A DNA stretch of 15,156 nucleotides from an uncultured Alphaproteobacteria bacterium (GTDB lineage: Bacteria; Pseudomonadota; Alphaproteobacteria; Puniceispirillales; Puniceispirillaceae), in assembly GCA_913031555.1 (NCBI GenBank), contig CAJWDO010000014.1, positions 1 through 15,156 on the forward strand. Direction: 5' to 3'. Position numbers and translations under genes: made by a program. Below the pieces are notes generated by a model. The model was not told the DNA's origin, made no database searches, and worked only from the letters and a program-made list of their open reading frames with translations. Below, in pieces: positions 13,652 through 15,156 of the stretch (the first letter of the stretch is position 1; each line of letters opens with the position of its first letter).

Positions 13652-14694
13652 ATGCGCGCGGCAATGATTACCGAATATCGGCAGCCTCTCGACATAGTAA
13701 ATATCAGCGATCCCGAGTTGCCGAAAAATGGCATCATCATGAAAGTCCGGGCGACAGGGATCTGTCGCAGCGACTGGCACACATGGATGGGACATTATCG
13801 CGACCAGATCAAATTGCCCTTGATTCCGGGGCACGAGATGGCCGGCGATGTGGTCGAGGTGGGCCGGGATGTGACAGGACTGCAGCCGGGAGACAGGGTG
13901 ACCGTTCCCTTTGGCCTTGCCTGTGGACGCTGTTCTATCTGCCTTGACGGCAACCATCAGAGTTGCAGTGAACAAATACAGCCAAGCACCAATTTTAACG
14001 GCAGTTTTGCCGAATTGATCGCCCTGCCACGGGCGAACGTCAATGTTGTCAGACTGCCTGATGAAGTTGGCTATGCCGAAGCGGCCAGTCTCGGTTGCCG
14101 GTTCATCACTGCTTTCAGGGGTGTGGTCGAACAGGCGGCGGTACGGCCCGGTGACTGGCTGGCGGTGCATGGCTGTGGCGGCGTGGGACTGTCTGCCGTG
14201 ATGATCGCTGCCAGCATGGGTGTCAATGTGATCGCTGTTGATATCGATGACGAAACCCTTGGGATGGCGTCCCAGATTGGCGCGGTCGCGAAGGTCAACG
14301 CCTTACGCTCACCCAGCGTTCCCGAAGAGATCATCGATATGACAATGGCGGTGCACATGCCTCGATAGATGCGCTTGGCAGCACCGTGACCTGCCAGAAT
14401 TCCATTCTCTGTTTGAGACCTCTGGTATGTCACGTTCAGGTTGGCCTGATGAAAGACAGACACGAACACCCGGAAATTCCAATGGGCGTCGTTGTTTCCA
14501 GAGAACTCGACATTCGGGGGTCGCGCGGCATGTCACCGAAGAATTACCCCGCTGTCTTCAACATGATCAAATCGGGGTTTGTCGCACCAAGGTCGTTGAT
14601 CGGCTCTGAACTCAGCCTTGAAGAGGGGGCGGACCTGCTGACACGCATGGACCAGTTTCCCGGAACAGGCGTTGCTGTCATCACGTCGTTCTGA
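13652..14694 (+). pseudogene. Zinc-dependent alcohol dehydrogenase (MDR family), interrupted by a frameshift
   Basis: The first 229 codons read as a medium-chain zinc alcohol dehydrogenase. Catalytic zinc ligands are Cys38 (TGICRSDWH), His61-Glu62 (PGHEMAG) and probably Cys149 (SLGCRF). Structural zinc cysteines are 91, 94, 97 and 105. The NAD-binding motif is GCGGVGLSAV (174-183), with Asp197 in VIAVDIDD favouring NAD over NADP. At about 14339 the frame moves. The expected continuation, DNGGAHASIDALGSTVTCQN and then HVQVGLM, is read in the +1 frame from 14341 to the stop at 14694, while the original frame ends at 14368. The total of 1043 bases is one short of 348 codons, fitting a single-base deletion or a sequencing error. 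If intact it would have 347 residues, normal for the family. It follows the DMSP lyase closely. A role in handling DMSP-derived C3 compounds is inference. Confidence 0.85.
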
Positions 14695-15122
14695 GCATGT
14701 CCACTTACCATCTACCCCGTGTCGGCCTTTGCAACCCAGATCGGTGACAGCACCTTCAGCACATCAGCAGATGTGATCTGCAAGACAGGCATCGATCCGA
14801 TGATGGGGAGGACATGTATCTCAAGCGAACAGCAGCCTCACGGAAGGATATAAGCCAGCCACGCAATGCCTGAGGTCCCGCAGGGGATCACCGCCGGACC
14901 TCGCAATGCGCCGAGGCGAAGACAGCTTTTTCACCCGCATGGCATTCAGCTTGTGAGCCTTACTTTAGAAACGAGCCAACGCCACAATTAGCCCCACATA
15001 ATTCCGTGGACTGAACTGGATGATAATAGGCTGGAAACATCCTTTTTGCCAGGATTATCCCATTAAACCAGGGCTAGACGTGGGGTCACATGGAACCATA
15101 GATGACCTGATTTGAGGGGGTA
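14695..15122. other. Gene-free stretch between the dehydrogenase and the tRNA
   Basis: I find no convincing gene. The longest frames are short and without recognisable motifs. GGGGAGGACATG at 14805-14816 looks like a ribosome binding site but opens only a 19-codon frame. One imperfect hairpin is present: GATAAT (15022-15027) with ATTATC (15054-15059), plus inner CTGG (15031-15034) with CCAG (15049-15052). It lies about 64 bases beyond the tRNA 3' end but has no T-run on either strand, so it is not a clear terminator. Confidence 0.5.
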
Positions 15123-15156
15123 TGGCGGAGGGACGGGGATTCGAACCCCGGAGGGG
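15123..15156 (-). tRNA. Partial tRNA, probably tRNA-Ser (3' part only)
   Basis: Read on the minus strand, the end of the window gives a complete T arm (stem CGGGG / CCCCG around loop TTCGAAT), then the seven-base acceptor strand TCCCTCC, discriminator G, and an encoded CCA. The 5' half, anticodon and most of the variable arm lie beyond the window. The CTCC-type acceptor with discriminator G and pyrimidine-rich bases just before the T arm (part of a long variable arm) are typical of serine tRNAs. Class is likely, anticodon unknown. Confidence 0.85.

Noticed and set aside
13652..14694. AcuI (acryloyl-CoA reductase) assignment for the dehydrogenase next to the DMSP lyase
   Set aside because: The catalytic and structural zinc ligands are present, which AcuI-type quinone oxidoreductase relatives lack.
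14814..14873. 19-codon frame with a GGGGAGG-like ribosome binding site
   Set aside because: Too short, without recognisable features; the purine run is likely chance.
15022..15059. Imperfect hairpin as a terminator for the tRNA transcript
   Set aside because: The stem is interrupted and no T-run follows on either strand.

Overview
The window looks like a piece of an alphaproteobacterial chromosome, probably from a marine lineage. SAR116/Puniceispirillales-like is a plausible guess but is inference. The reasons are high GC at third codon positions, family types typical of alphaproteobacteria (DUF6362, 3TM holin, RHH_4 ribbon-helix-helix, an S24 regulator next to a TrmA/RlmD-type methyltransferase) and a cupin DMSP lyase.

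Layout. Positions 1-286 match nothing I recognise and run into the C-terminal half of a polyprenyl diphosphate synthase (287-745) that has lost its start and its first Asp-rich motif. Next, on the minus strand, comes a compact four-gene phage-type cassette (742-2803). In transcription order it holds a DUF6362 protein, a small-terminase-like protein, a 3TM holin with an unusual repetitive basic tail, and a T4-type lysozyme. The genes overlap or nearly touch, and no capsid, portal, large terminase or integrase is present. A 200-base divergent region separates the cassette from a LexA/CI-like S24 regulator (3004-3723). Two near-identical AGGA-N4-TCCT dyads lie about 43 and 48 bases ahead of the first two cassette genes and are candidate operators.

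On the plus strand the S24 gene leads into an apparent housekeeping run: Fe-S 23S rRNA m5U methyltransferase, a 78-residue RHH protein (ATGA overlap), a class I glutamine amidotransferase, a stand-alone hydantoinase A-type protein, and an NADPH-dependent FMN reductase-like flavoprotein. Three minus-strand genes follow: a putative lipoprotein, a threonine/serine dehydratase-like PLP enzyme and a formylglycine-generating enzyme with both catalytic cysteines. A divergent 10-TM EamA/DMT transporter comes after them.

The last 2.4 kb is gene-poorer. It holds a cupin DMSP lyase, a zinc alcohol dehydrogenase interrupted by one frameshift, about 430 bases without a gene, and the 3' part of a tRNA (probably Ser) cut off by the window end. 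The most interesting parts are the orphan lysis/packaging cassette with its candidate operators, and the DMSP lyase-dehydrogenase pair beside a tRNA gene.
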